A DNA stretch of 14,646 nt from Oxalobacteraceae bacterium UBA7693 (GCA_002482715.1 DLGN01000378.1:327-14972); one strand, 5' to 3'. Shown: positions 1 through 6,319, counted from the stretch's first letter. A program made the numbers and translations. The notes: a model not told the origin generated them from the sequence alone.

Positions 1-543
1 GATGCGCTCAACAACTTGCGTAAGAAGAGGTTGAATCGCCTGAAAGCCTTGCGCGCCACGAGAGCCCTCTTCCGCAATGGCAAAAATCTTCGCCTCTGCC
101 TCATCCAGCATTTGCTTAACTTCTTTGCCTTGCGGATTAAGTGCTTGTCCAGCGATCTCATCAGCAGCAGTTATCAGTTTTCGTAGTACGCCACGATCTC
201 GAACAATTTCTGCATATCGACGGATATTGGCAGCTGACGGCGTATTTTGCGCCAAGGCATTCAAATATGTCAGGCCGCCAACATCGTCTGCCTTACCCGC
301 AGCATTCAAATAATCAAATACTGTGATTACGTCCGCTGGTCGTGATGAGTTAATCAGTTTGACAATCGCTTGAAAAATCACACGATGATCAAAGCGATAA
401 AAATCTTCTTCCCCAATAAAGTCAGCAATCCTATCCCATGCTGCGTTATCCAACAGCAAACCACCCAGAACCGATTGTTCTGCTTCGATGGAATGTGGAG
501 GAACGCGGAGTGAATCTAACTGAGGATCAGGTGCATGTTTCAT
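1..543 (-). CDS. dnaB: Replicative DNA helicase DnaB, N-terminal part (cut by window edge)
   Basis: This is the hexameric replicative helicase that unwinds DNA at the fork and recruits primase. The 181 codons in the window cover the N-terminal domain and the start of the linker; the RecA-like ATPase domain lies beyond the left edge. Recognition rests on the conserved opening VPPHSIEAEQSVLGGLLLD (residues about 14-32) and NTPSAANIRRYAEIVRDR in the middle of the domain, both close to E. coli DnaB. The ATG at 543 precedes the family core by 13 residues and has no good ribosome site. An in-frame ATG at 552, three codons earlier with AAGG just upstream, is the alternative; a TAA lies directly before it. 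The gene follows the rpsF-priB-rpsR-rplI operon on the same strand, a common arrangement, but an intrinsic terminator separates them. The product is certain; only the exact start is open. Confidence 0.96.
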   Translation of the reverse strand, partial: MKHAPDPQLDSLRVPPHSIEAEQSVLGGLLLDNAAWDRIADFIGEEDFYRFDHRVIFQAIVKLINSSRPADVITVFDYLNAAGKADDVGGLTYLNALAQNTPSAANIRRYAEIVRDRGVLRKLITAADEIAGQALNPQGKEVKQMLDEAEAKIFAIAEEGSRGAQGFQAIQPLLTQVVERI

Positions 544-550
544 GGTGCGC

Positions 551-556
551 ATTATA
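551..556 (-). promoter_or_regulatory. Perfect TATAAT -10-like hexamer immediately upstream of dnaB
   Basis: Reading the minus strand, TATAAT ends 7 nt before the dnaB ATG at 543. If used as a -10 box, transcription would begin at about 544 and give a leaderless or nearly leaderless mRNA. The -35 region is only a T-rich stretch, with no good hexamer at 17 nt. The last bases of the box also form part of the alternative in-frame ATG at 552. A promoter is expected here because the upstream operon ends in a terminator, but this exact box is unproven. Confidence 0.4.
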
Positions 557-672
557 CCTTTTTATTCGAATGCAAAAAAAGAAGAAGTGTGGCAATCAGC
601 ACATTCAAAGTTACGATTTTTCTAGGCTGATAATGCTTACATAAGTTATTTTTGCAATATCATTTCACCCAT

Positions 673-697
673 AAAAAAAGCCGGGAAAACCCGGCTT
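673..697 (-). terminator. Rho-independent terminator of the rpsF-priB-rpsR-rplI operon
   Basis: On the minus strand an 8-bp perfect stem, AAGCCGGG/CCCGGCTT with a TTTT loop (678-697), is followed directly by a run of T (677-673). It starts 27 nt after the rplI stop codon. It ends the ribosomal operon and separates it from dnaB. The plus strand also has a T-rich tail, but no plus-strand gene precedes it. Confidence 0.9.
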
Positions 698-723
698 CTT
701 TTTGCTCTCGAAAGAACTAAAAC

Positions 724-1176
724 TTACGCTTGCTCGCCCAATACTGCAACGATAACGTCAACGACTACATCAGTGTGCAATGCCACTGAAACAGAGTGAT
801 CGCCTGTTGTTTTCAAAGGACCAGCTGGCAGACGCACTTGCGCCTTTTCAACTGCGAAACCTTGCTTTGTCAACGCTTCAGCGATGTCGAAGTTTGTTAC
901 TGAACCAAACAAACGACCATCGACACCTGCTTTTTGGGAAATTTGAACTGTCAAACCGTTCAATTTTTCGCCTTGTGCTTGTGCTTCAGCCAATTTAGCT
1001 GCTGCCGCTTTTTCCAACTCAGCGCGTTTCGCTTCGAATTCAGCGATCGCAGCTGCAGTTGCACGACGAGCGATACGTTGTGGAATTAAGAAGTTACGAG
1101 CGTAACCATCTTTAACACGAACTACATCACCCAAGTTGCCGAGATTAACGACTTTATCCATCAAAATAACTTGCAT
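724..1176 (-). CDS. rplI: 50S ribosomal protein L9
   Basis: L9 is a two-domain 50S subunit protein that binds 23S rRNA near the L1 stalk. The 150-residue product has the usual family length. The N-terminal rRNA-binding domain is clear from MQVILMDKVVNLGNLGDVV and the following VKDGYARNFLIP (residues 1-34). A lysine/alanine-rich connecting helix spans about 40-75, and the C-terminal domain fills the rest (VDGRLFGSVTNFDIAEAL, about 85-102). The ATG at 1176 is preceded by AGGAG at a normal distance. It is the last gene of the rpsF operon, 37 nt after rpsR, with a terminator just downstream. Nothing is unusual about it. Confidence 0.98.
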   Translation of the reverse strand: MQVILMDKVVNLGNLGDVVRVKDGYARNFLIPQRIARRATAAAIAEFEAKRAELEKAAAAKLAEAQAQGEKLNGLTVQISQKAGVDGRLFGSVTNFDIAEALTKQGFAVEKAQVRLPAGPLKTTGDHSVSVALHTDVVVDVIVAVLGEQA

Positions 1177-1213
1177 ATTTTTCTCCTAATTACGGTCTGC
1201 GTTATTCAATGAA

Positions 1214-1498
1214 TTACGCTGTGTGCAGATCAGTGTAAGGCAACAACGCTAAATAGCGTGCGCGCTTAACTGCTGTGTCGACTTGACGTTGATACAAAGC
1301 TTTAGTGCCAGTCAAACGTGCAGGCATAATTTTGCCGTTTTCTTGGATGAAATCTTTCAATGTATCGATGTCTTTGTAGTCAACTGCAGCTACATGACCC
1401 GCTGAGAAGCGGCAGAATTTTTTACGCTTGAACAAAGGATTTTGTTGCTGACGCTTTTGTTTTAATTTGCTTTTATCAAATTTTTTACCGAATGCCAT
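1214..1498 (-). CDS. rpsR: 30S ribosomal protein S18
   Basis: S18 pairs with S6 on the central domain of 16S rRNA in the 30S platform. The family core is plain: KKFCRF (about 26-31), then DYKDIDTLKDFIQENGKI and PARLTGTKALYQRQVDTAVKRARYLALLPY (about 40-89). At 94 residues it is longer than the ~75-residue E. coli protein. The excess is a lysine/glutamine-rich basic N-terminal extension and a short C-terminal tail. The ATG at 1498 has an AGGAG site that touches the priB stop codon, so translation is probably coupled to priB. S18 with S6 is the likely feedback regulator that binds the rpsF leader hairpin at 2274-2301. Confidence 0.97.
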   Translation of the reverse strand: MAFGKKFDKSKLKQKRQQQNPLFKRKKFCRFSAGHVAAVDYKDIDTLKDFIQENGKIMPARLTGTKALYQRQVDTAVKRARYLALLPYTDLHTA

Positions 1499-1507
1499 TT
1501 TTGGCTC

Positions 1508-1834
1508 CTAATCTAGTAAATTTGTGTCGTTTTCTATGTTGATTTCAGATTTCTGAAAGTCAGTAACATGAAAAACGAGACTTTTGCTGTTGCGGTTCTT
1601 GCGTGCTAAGAAACCTGTAAAAATCATAGCGACACCCAGTTCAATATCCAAGAATCGTTTTGAAATTTCGCCTGCAGCAATTGCAGGAACTTCAAATTCA
1701 ACTTGGCGCTGGCTACCTGCTTGCTCTTGCTTAGAACCGTGCATCAAAGTTGCAGTGGCGATGGGTATTCCCGCTGGGGTATAACGCAACACCGATTTTT
1801 CTACAACTGTGGCGACGACTTTAAGTTGATTCAC
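1508..1834 (-). CDS. priB: Primosomal replication protein N (PriB)
   Basis: PriB is a small OB-fold, single-strand-DNA-binding protein that works with PriA and DnaT-type factors to reload DnaB at stalled forks. The 108-residue length, the SSB-like sequence (LKVVATVVEKSVLRYTPAG near the start, LMHGSKQEQAGSQRQVEFEV in the middle) and its place between rpsF and rpsR identify it. The start is GTG at 1834; no ATG precedes the family start and there is no strong ribosome site, only A-rich sequence. Weak initiation may keep this protein well below the flanking ribosomal proteins. It lies 43 nt after rpsF and its stop touches the rpsR ribosome site. Its product acts on the helicase encoded a few genes downstream. 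Confidence 0.93.
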   Translation of the reverse strand: MNQLKVVATVVEKSVLRYTPAGIPIATATLMHGSKQEQAGSQRQVEFEVPAIAAGEISKRFLDIELGVAMIFTGFLARKNRNSKSLVFHVTDFQKSEINIENDTNLLD

Positions 1835-1877
1835 AAATTTGTTTTTTACAGTTCTTACACGCTCTTAGTCAAAACTA

Positions 1878-2246
1878 TTAAGCTGCTGGCGCTTCAACGC
1901 GTTGTGCCTTAGCAGAATCTTCTTTCTGCACAGACTTCATCATTGGAGAAGCCGCTGTTTCTGCTTTTTTCATTTTCACTGTGAGGTGGCGCAATACGGC
2001 ATCATTAAATTTGAATGCTGTTTCCAACTCAAGCAAAGTTTCAGCGTCGCACTCAATGTTCATGCAAACATAGTGAGCTTTAGCTAATTTTTGAATCATG
2101 TAAGCCAATTGACGACGGCCCCAATCTTCAACGCGGTGCACTTGGCCGCCACGTGTAGTTACGCTAGTTTTGTAGCGTTCGATCATTGCAGGAACTTGCT
2201 CGCTTTGATCGGGATGTACGATAAATACGATTTCATAATGACGCAT
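1878..2246 (-). CDS. rpsF: 30S ribosomal protein S6
   Basis: S6 is the 30S platform protein that forms a heterodimer with S18. The N-terminus MRHYEIVFIVHPDQSEQVP, the GGQVHRVEDWGRRQLAY segment (about 34-50) and the HYVCMNIECDAETLLELE segment (about 58-75) are family signatures. The 122-residue protein has a charged, alanine-rich C-terminal tail, as is common in proteobacteria. The ATG at 2246 has a strong AAGGAG site 7 nt upstream. It is the first gene of the rpsF-priB-rpsR-rplI operon, with a promoter at 2318-2346 and a candidate autoregulatory hairpin in its ~65-nt leader. Confidence 0.98.
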   Translation of the reverse strand: MRHYEIVFIVHPDQSEQVPAMIERYKTSVTTRGGQVHRVEDWGRRQLAYMIQKLAKAHYVCMNIECDAETLLELETAFKFNDAVLRHLTVKMKKAETAASPMMKSVQKEDSAKAQRVEAPAA

Positions 2247-2273
2247 AATTTCTCCTTGTGGACAAAAATAAAG

Positions 2274-2301
2274 CCTGCCTCGGCGTCAAGACGAGTGCAG
2301 G
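2274..2301 (-). promoter_or_regulatory. Candidate S6:S18-binding leader hairpin of rpsF
   Basis: In the minus-strand leader, CCTGC (2301-2297) pairs with GCAGG (2278-2274). Inside, CGT/ACG closes a CTTG tetraloop. The 3' side of the internal loop carries CCG (2283-2281). A stem-loop with an unpaired CCG on its 3' side in the rpsF leader is the recognised mark of the RNA bound by the S6:S18 complex for feedback control. The hairpin ends 27 nt before the rpsF ATG. An alternative fold extends a CTCG/CGAG stem across the same CCG, so the assignment is a strong suggestion and not proof. Confidence 0.55.
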
Positions 2302-2317
2302 AAGAGGACAGCCCACG

Positions 2318-2346
2318 ATGATAACGCACTTTTCATTCACAATCAA
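2318..2346 (-). promoter_or_regulatory. Sigma-70-type promoter of the rpsF operon
   Basis: On the minus strand TTGATT (2346-2341) and TATCAT (2323-2318) are separated by exactly 17 nt, matching the consensus at 4 of 6 and 5 of 6 bases. The expected start near 2311 would give a leader of about 65 nt that contains the candidate S6:S18 hairpin. Confidence 0.65.
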
Positions 2347-2488
2347 GCGACCAACACATCTTGTATATTACAAACCACCTCAAAACACACTCATCAAGCC
2401 TTTATCTCTATCGAAATTTCACAATCTCGCTGTCAATTCGCATATTTAAATCTAAATAAGTACAAAATAACTTGCATTCAATCATTTA

Positions 2489-2504
2489 CTGTATAAAAAT
2501 ACAG
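2489..2504 (+). promoter_or_regulatory. LexA-binding SOS box 1
   Basis: CTGTATAAAAATACAG is a perfect CTGT-N8-ACAG SOS operator with an A/T-rich centre. It lies 33 nt before the lexA ATG and overlaps a TATAAA -10-like hexamer (2492-2497), so LexA bound here would block its own promoter. Confidence 0.92.
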
Positions 2505-2505
2505 T

Positions 2506-2521
2506 CTGCTTATATATACAG
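2506..2521 (+). promoter_or_regulatory. LexA-binding SOS box 2 (one mismatch)
   Basis: CTGCTTATATATACAG fits CTGT-N8-ACAG with a single change (CTGC). It starts 17 bp after the first box and ends 16 nt before the lexA ATG. Tandem SOS boxes before lexA are also found in E. coli and indicate tight autoregulation. Confidence 0.85.
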
Positions 2522-2537
2522 CTGAATTGGAATTCAT

Positions 2538-3191
2538 ATGCTCAAACTGACCGCACGCCAAGAACAAATTCTGAATTTGATTAAAGATGCCATTCAAAAC
2601 ACAGGTTTCCCCCCTACTCGTGCGGAAATTTCCAACGAATTAGGATTTCGTTCAACGAACGCTGCGGAAGAACACTTACAGGCTCTTGCTCGTAAAGGTG
2701 TAATCGAAATCGCGGCAGGGACATCACGCGGCATACGATTACTTGACTCAGAGCTATCTGGAACGATGCCAAGCCAGCAAATGGCCCTACCACACCCCGC
2801 TTTAATGCAATTAAGTTTGCCCTTGGTTGGTCGAGTTGCTGCAGGCTCACCAATATTGGCGACCGAGCACGTCGAATCAACTTACCATGTTGACCCATCT
2901 TTATTCTCCGCAAAGCCAGATTTTCTCCTCAGAGTTCGCGGCTTATCCATGCGTGACATTGGGATCATGGATGGTGATTTACTAGCAGTAAAGAAAACAG
3001 ATAGTGCGCGAAATGGACAAATCGTCGTGGCACGCATTGGAGATGATGTCACTGTAAAGCGATACATTAAAACAGCGACAGGAATAGAATTACATCCAGA
3101 GAATTCAGAATTCTCACCGATTATCGTCAATGAAAGCGAACAAGACTTCGCTCTTGAAGGTTTGGCTGTTGGTTTAATGCGTAGTTGGTAA
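2538..3191 (+). CDS. lexA: SOS response repressor and self-cleaving protease LexA
   Basis: LexA represses DNA-damage genes and cleaves itself when stimulated by RecA filaments. Residues 1-70 form the winged-helix DNA-binding domain (LTARQEQILNLI at 4-15; GFPPTRAEISNELGFRS at 23-39). The Ala102-Gly103 scissile bond sits in GRVAAGSP. The S24-type catalytic dyad is Ser137 in RGLSMRD and Lys174 in DDVTVKRY. The 217-residue length is slightly above the 202 of E. coli because of a longer linker around 70-90. The ATG at 2538 is the first codon of the family start, with only a weak GGA upstream. It is divergent from the rpsF operon and sits behind two SOS boxes. All functional residues are present. 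Confidence 0.98.
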   Translation: MLKLTARQEQILNLIKDAIQNTGFPPTRAEISNELGFRSTNAAEEHLQALARKGVIEIAAGTSRGIRLLDSELSGTMPSQQMALPHPALMQLSLPLVGRVAAGSPILATEHVESTYHVDPSLFSAKPDFLLRVRGLSMRDIGIMDGDLLAVKKTDSARNGQIVVARIGDDVTVKRYIKTATGIELHPENSEFSPIIVNESEQDFALEGLAVGLMRSW

Positions 3192-3226
3192 TCGCTAAAG
3201 GTCGTTTTGATTCATTCTTTTCTGGC

Positions 3227-3252
3227 AGTGGCAATTGTGTTCAATTGCCACT
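3227..3252 (+). terminator. Inverted repeat after lexA, probable transcript end without a T tract
   Basis: AGTGGCAATTG and CAATTGCCACT form a perfect 11-bp stem with a 4-nt loop, 36 nt after the lexA stop. No T run follows on either strand, so it may stabilise an mRNA 3' end or act as a weak terminator. It lies between convergent transcription units. Confidence 0.5.
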
Positions 3253-3285
3253 CGTCAAAGTAACTTTTCTCTCCAGCAGAAAATA

Positions 3286-3327
3286 ACAAGTACCGAATTT
3301 CAAAATAGCTTGAAATTCGGCACTTGT
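3286..3327 (-). terminator. Long hairpin, likely terminator of the cphZ-yfcC-type operon
   Basis: An 11-bp perfect stem (CCGAATTTCAA, 3293-3303, with TTGAAATTCGG, 3310-3320; loop of 6) is extended after one A/C mismatch by 6 more pairs (3286-3291 with 3322-3327). On the minus strand it is followed by TATTTTC, a modest T-rich tail. It lies about 115 nt beyond the stop codon of the minus-strand transporter gene, so it would end that operon and insulate it from lexA. Confidence 0.5.
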
Positions 3328-3441
3328 ACATAATCCATTATCGTTAAAAATAATTTCTTGAGTTAGCTTATTGCGCTGAGTCGAACTGCGTTAATAAATC
3401 AAACTCACAGCATCAGAACGGCAATCAATTCGGAACTCTAC

Positions 3442-4833
3442 TCACCAATTTAATTGACAGGCAATTGTCAGCATAATTAAAGCTAATATAAAGTAAATTA
3501 CCTGCAAAGGAATCATCCACTTAGCCCAAGTCACCCACGGGATACGCGCTAAAGCCAGAACACCAACGGTAATGCCTGAAGTAGGAATCATAGGCGTGGT
3601 GAATTCTCCGAATTGAAATGCTAACACCGCAGTTTGACGCGAGACGCCAACCAGATCGGCTAAGGGTGCCATGATCGGCATCGTCAACGCTGCCTGCCCA
3701 CTGCCGGAATGAATAAAAAAGTTAATCACGGTCTGAATCACAAACATTTTATGCGAGGCAAACACTGGATTATCCGCTTGCACTAGCGGCGTCAAATGAA
3801 ACAACATTGTGTCGATGACATGCGCGTCACGCGCCAAAATCACGGTGCCGCGTGCCAAAGCGATGACGAGTGCGGTCGTGATTAAATCTTTGGCGCCTTG
3901 AATAAAGGCTTCAACAAACTCATCTGAGCTCAGGCGTCCAACAATGCCGACCACGATCGCCATCACCAAAAATAGAGCCGCAATTTCATTAATGAACCAC
4001 GAGTATTTCACCACGCCGAACACCATCACGCCCAGTGTCAACACAAACATCAACAAAACAGCTTTGTGCGTCTTAGTCACACCCTTAAAGTTGGCCAATT
4101 CATCGTCTTGCTTTTGAGCGCGTCGTTCTTGATCGATCGCATAAGTCGGTGACAACATAGGATTTTTCTTGATACGCGCGGCGTACCACATCAAAAAAGC
4201 GATCGTCAACGCGGTTGCCAAAGCCCATACAATCAGACGAAATCCAATGCCAGAAAACACGGGAACGCCAGCGATACCCTGCGCGATACCGACGTTAAAT
4301 GGATTTAAAAATGCCGCTGCAAATCCGACTTGTGAACCGACAAATGGAATCGAGACACCGACAATCGAGTCATACCCCAAAGCCAAAGCTAAAGGAATGA
4401 ATATCATCACAAAAGGGATTGCCTCCTCGGCCATCCCAAACGTCGCGCCTCCTAATGAAAACAAGGTCACAAATACAGGAATAATCATCACTCGCACTAA
4501 GTGTGAGCGCGTGTGTGCTTGCGCGACTGATTTGATCATCGAATCGATCGCTTGCGTTTTTTGTAAAACAGAAAAAGCGCCGCCAACAATCAACACAAAT
4601 CCGATAATCAAGGCTGCTTCCACAAAGCCCTTAATCGGTGACATCATCAAATCAACAAATCCTTGCGGATTACTGGCGACATAATGAAACGAGTTGGGAT
4701 CAATCACTGTTTTGCCATTGACCACTTGGGTCTCATATTTTCCACCTGGGACAAACCAAGTTGAAATAGCGAGTATCGCCAATAGTGCGAACAGCAGCAC
4801 AAAGGTATTGGGCATTCTGATTTTTTTTAACAT
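3442..4833 (-). CDS. YfcC/DcuC-family inner-membrane transporter, probable dipeptide or amino-acid uptake
   Basis: This is a polytopic inner-membrane carrier of the YfcC branch of the DcuC C4-dicarboxylate/arginine-ornithine-type family (Pfam DcuC-like), with about 11-13 hydrophobic segments in 463 residues. Family marks are RMPNTFVLLFALL at the start, GGATFGMAEEAIPF (128-141), FLNPFNVGIAQGIAG (175-189) in the first half and HSGSGQAALTMPIMAPLADLVG (375-396) in the second, reflecting an internal two-fold repeat. A hydrophilic loop at about 220-257 separates the halves. I chose ATG 4833 because CGGAG lies 7 nt upstream; an upstream in-frame ATG at 4917 would overlap the previous gene and add a Cys-rich non-family leader. 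It lies 43 nt after the CphZ-like hydrolase gene and is surely co-transcribed with it. Its cargo is therefore inferred to be beta-Asp-Arg or its amino acids; the sequence alone does not prove a substrate. Confidence 0.88.
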   Translation of the reverse strand: MLKKIRMPNTFVLLFALLAILAISTWFVPGGKYETQVVNGKTVIDPNSFHYVASNPQGFVDLMMSPIKGFVEAALIIGFVLIVGGAFSVLQKTQAIDSMIKSVAQAHTRSHLVRVMIIPVFVTLFSLGGATFGMAEEAIPFVMIFIPLALALGYDSIVGVSIPFVGSQVGFAAAFLNPFNVGIAQGIAGVPVFSGIGFRLIVWALATALTIAFLMWYAARIKKNPMLSPTYAIDQERRAQKQDDELANFKGVTKTHKAVLLMFVLTLGVMVFGVVKYSWFINEIAALFLVMAIVVGIVGRLSSDEFVEAFIQGAKDLITTALVIALARGTVILARDAHVIDTMLFHLTPLVQADNPVFASHKMFVIQTVINFFIHSGSGQAALTMPIMAPLADLVGVSRQTAVLAFQFGEFTTPMIPTSGITVGVLALARIPWVTWAKWMIPLQVIYFILALIMLTIACQLNW

Positions 4834-4840
4834 GCTAAGT

Positions 4841-4844
4841 CTCC
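4841..4844 (-). promoter_or_regulatory. Ribosome binding site that decides the YfcC-family start
   Basis: GGAG on the minus strand lies 7 nt before the ATG at 4833. No such site precedes the longer in-frame start at 4917, which supports the shorter 463-residue protein. Confidence 0.75.
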
Positions 4845-4876
4845 GAATTTCATTTTCAAGCTTCGTTTCCGACGAT

Positions 4877-5995
4877 TTACATCGACAACAAATTACCGCT
4901 ACGATAAGCAAGCGCACCCGCTATTTTTGCAACACGCATACCGTGTTGCGCATAGCGTCGGGCAACTCGCGCATACAGGACGCCTGCGACGCTCGAAATC
5001 AATGGCGTCACTTTGCCACTAATTGGATCAATCACATCACCAATTGATTCGCCTGCTGCAACTAAATCACCAACATTTTTAGTGAACACTAGCGCCCCCG
5101 CATGCGGTGCAGAAATAGGTTCAGAACCTTCCAGTGGCGTTGCTTGGCAAAGTGCTTCCGGCATCGGCATGGCATCACCATCAATATGCCCAGCTTGCAT
5201 CAAAAATTGTAGGATGGCATTGGCATCTTGCAGCGCGAAGCCATGCGTCAAATCACTCTCACCACGCAACTCAATTGTGACCGCCTGACAGCCCAAGGCT
5301 ATCGGTGTTTCCGAACCAAAATGCTGCGCCAACTCCCACCAATGACGCGAACAAGATTCATCGAAAGGATCATCACCAGACAGCACAGACAATAACAATG
5401 CACGAGCCCCCAAATAACGCGCTAACGGCATAGTAGCTTTTGCCAACGGCGTGCCAGTGTAGAGATGCATTACTGCTTGATTATCGCAATGCAGATCAAG
5501 CACGATATCCGCATCAATCGCCAAACTTTGTAGCGTCTTTTTGAGGGCCGAAGCTTCATTTGATGACTGCCACTGCGCCAATATCGCGAGCGCTTCGCGT
5601 CGAATCAAAGCTGTATTTTCACGTTCATTCGAACCAAGACGACCAGTTAACTTCTCTATCAACAGCGGGGTCAAATATTGGTAGGCCCGGTTAAAGTTGA
5701 TTCCAGTTGCCAAATCGAATCTACCGAAAGCACTTCCCTGTATATCCTGCGCTAGGCCAATCGGGTTAGCCACTGGTACCAAAACAATCTCACCAGCAAT
5801 TGCATCAGCCTGTTCCAACGCGAGCAAACTCTGCCGTAAATAATGACTCACCAACATGCCGGGAATCTCATCGGCATGCAGGGAAGACTGGATATACACC
5901 TTCTGCGTTGTCTTAGCGTGACCAAAATGCAAGCTCGTTATTTGCCGACTTGTGCCCGCACTTATAGCTGGCAGTGGATGATTTTTAATTCGCAT
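4877..5995 (-). CDS. cphZ: AstE/AspA-superfamily zinc hydrolase, probable cyanophycin dipeptide (beta-Asp-Arg) hydrolase CphZ
   Basis: This 372-residue protein belongs to the succinylglutamate desuccinylase/aspartoacylase (M14-like) superfamily. Zinc ligands and catalytic residues are visible: His40 and Glu43 in SSLHADEIPG, His169 in VLDLHCD and a likely catalytic Glu242 in VTIELRGES. The Asn102-Arg103 pair in NFNR matches the substrate-carboxylate-binding NR of aspartoacylases. A C-terminal beta-rich domain (about 295-365, APHAGALVF to VAKIAGAL) resembles the family's lipoyl-like barrel. No signal peptide is present, so it acts in the cytoplasm. From memory, CphZ enzymes, including AotO of Pseudomonas aeruginosa, are of this family and hydrolyse beta-Asp-Arg to Asp and Arg. 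The match to the HADE.PG and NFNR pattern and a cyanophycinase gene in the same locus make that the best assignment. An N-acyl amino acid deacylase is the alternative. The ATG at 5995 has only an AGAGAGA stretch upstream. Confidence 0.78.
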   Translation of the reverse strand: MRIKNHPLPAISAGTSRQITSLHFGHAKTTQKVYIQSSLHADEIPGMLVSHYLRQSLLALEQADAIAGEIVLVPVANPIGLAQDIQGSAFGRFDLATGINFNRAYQYLTPLLIEKLTGRLGSNERENTALIRREALAILAQWQSSNEASALKKTLQSLAIDADIVLDLHCDNQAVMHLYTGTPLAKATMPLARYLGARALLLSVLSGDDPFDESCSRHWWELAQHFGSETPIALGCQAVTIELRGESDLTHGFALQDANAILQFLMQAGHIDGDAMPMPEALCQATPLEGSEPISAPHAGALVFTKNVGDLVAAGESIGDVIDPISGKVTPLISSVAGVLYARVARRYAQHGMRVAKIAGALAYRSGNLLSM

Positions 5996-6037
5996 GGTTT
6001 GTTAATCTCTCTTATCTTTATTTAATCAATACAAAAT

Positions 6038-6068
6038 ACTGTTGGCACTGTTGGCACTGTTGATACTG
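6038..6068. repeat. Three 9-bp tandem repeats in the divergent control region
   Basis: ACTGTTGGC occurs twice in direct succession (6038-6046, 6047-6055), followed by ACTGTTGAT (6056-6064) and ACTG (6065-6068). The 9-bp period puts copies on nearly the same face of the helix. It lies 43-73 bp upstream of the cphZ-like start, where activator or repressor sites of that operon would be expected. It could also be a slippage product. Confidence 0.6.
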
Positions 6069-6096
6069 AAATCTCATTTGCAACGCAAGATTTCAG
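6066..6096. repeat. Inverted repeat CTGAAATCT-N13-AGATTTCAG, candidate operator
   Basis: Two perfect 9-bp arms (6066-6074 and 6088-6096) flank a 13-nt spacer upstream of the minus-strand cphZ-yfcC operon. The arms contain TGAAA and TTTCA, a half-site style seen for several RpiR-family regulators. It directly abuts the 9-bp tandem repeat. As RNA on the minus strand it could also fold as a leader hairpin. Confidence 0.5.
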
Positions 6097-6199
6097 CTTA
6101 ACTATTACTTCCCCCTGCTAAGTCGACCAATTCCAACTTAGCATCAATTTAACGCAACCGGCAAATCAGATTCGAAATGAACTAAACAATAATTTTATG

Positions 6200-6306
6200 T
6201 CTGATTTTTTACACATTCTATCTTTATGAAAAAAATCTGACAATAACTATTGAAAATTATTTTAATTCGTTCTAAAGTGCAGCCATACCGATTGTTCAGA
6301 TTTTTT
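6200..6306. repeat. Set of TCAGATTTTTT-like motifs around the rpiR promoter, candidate autoregulatory operators
   Basis: TCTGATTTTTT (6200-6210), AAAAAAATCTGA in inverse orientation (6229-6240) and TCAGATTTTTT (6296-6306) share one core; TCAGATT also occurs at 6166-6172. The inverse copy at 6229-6240 and the copy at 6296-6306 form an inverted pair that brackets the putative promoter at 6250-6278. The last copy ends 13 nt before the regulator's ATG. The spacing would suit repression by looping or roadblock. Binding is inferred; A/T richness makes some chance similarity likely. Confidence 0.4.
6250..6278 (+). promoter_or_regulatory. Putative sigma-70 promoter of the RpiR-family regulator gene
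   Basis: TTGAAA (6250-6255) and TAAAGT (6273-6278) lie 17 nt apart and match the consensus at 5 of 6 and 4 of 6 bases. Transcription would begin near 6285, giving a leader of about 35 nt. Confidence 0.5.
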
Positions 6307-6319
6307 CAAAATCAAGAAA

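Noticed and set aside
438..644. 68-codon plus-strand frame opposite the dnaB start
   Set aside because: It is antisense to dnaB and its promoter region and shows no recognisable protein features or ribosome site.
4169..4684. 171-codon open frame on the plus strand
   Set aside because: It is the antisense shadow of the transporter gene, with low-complexity Thr/Ile/Ala-rich composition and no family resemblance.
4843..4852. CCGAATTTCA shared with the hairpin arm at 3293-3302
   Set aside because: Two copies of an A/T-rich 10-mer flanking one gene may be chance; here it overlaps the transporter ribosome site and has no pairing partner nearby.
4834..4917. N-terminal extension of the YfcC-family protein from an in-frame ATG at 4917
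   Set aside because: It would overlap the end of the upstream hydrolase gene, adds a non-family Cys-rich leader and has no ribosome site; GGAG sits correctly before ATG 4833.
6038..6068. Short tandem repeats as a possible CRISPR array
   Set aside because: The unit is 9 bp with no spacers, and no cas genes are present.
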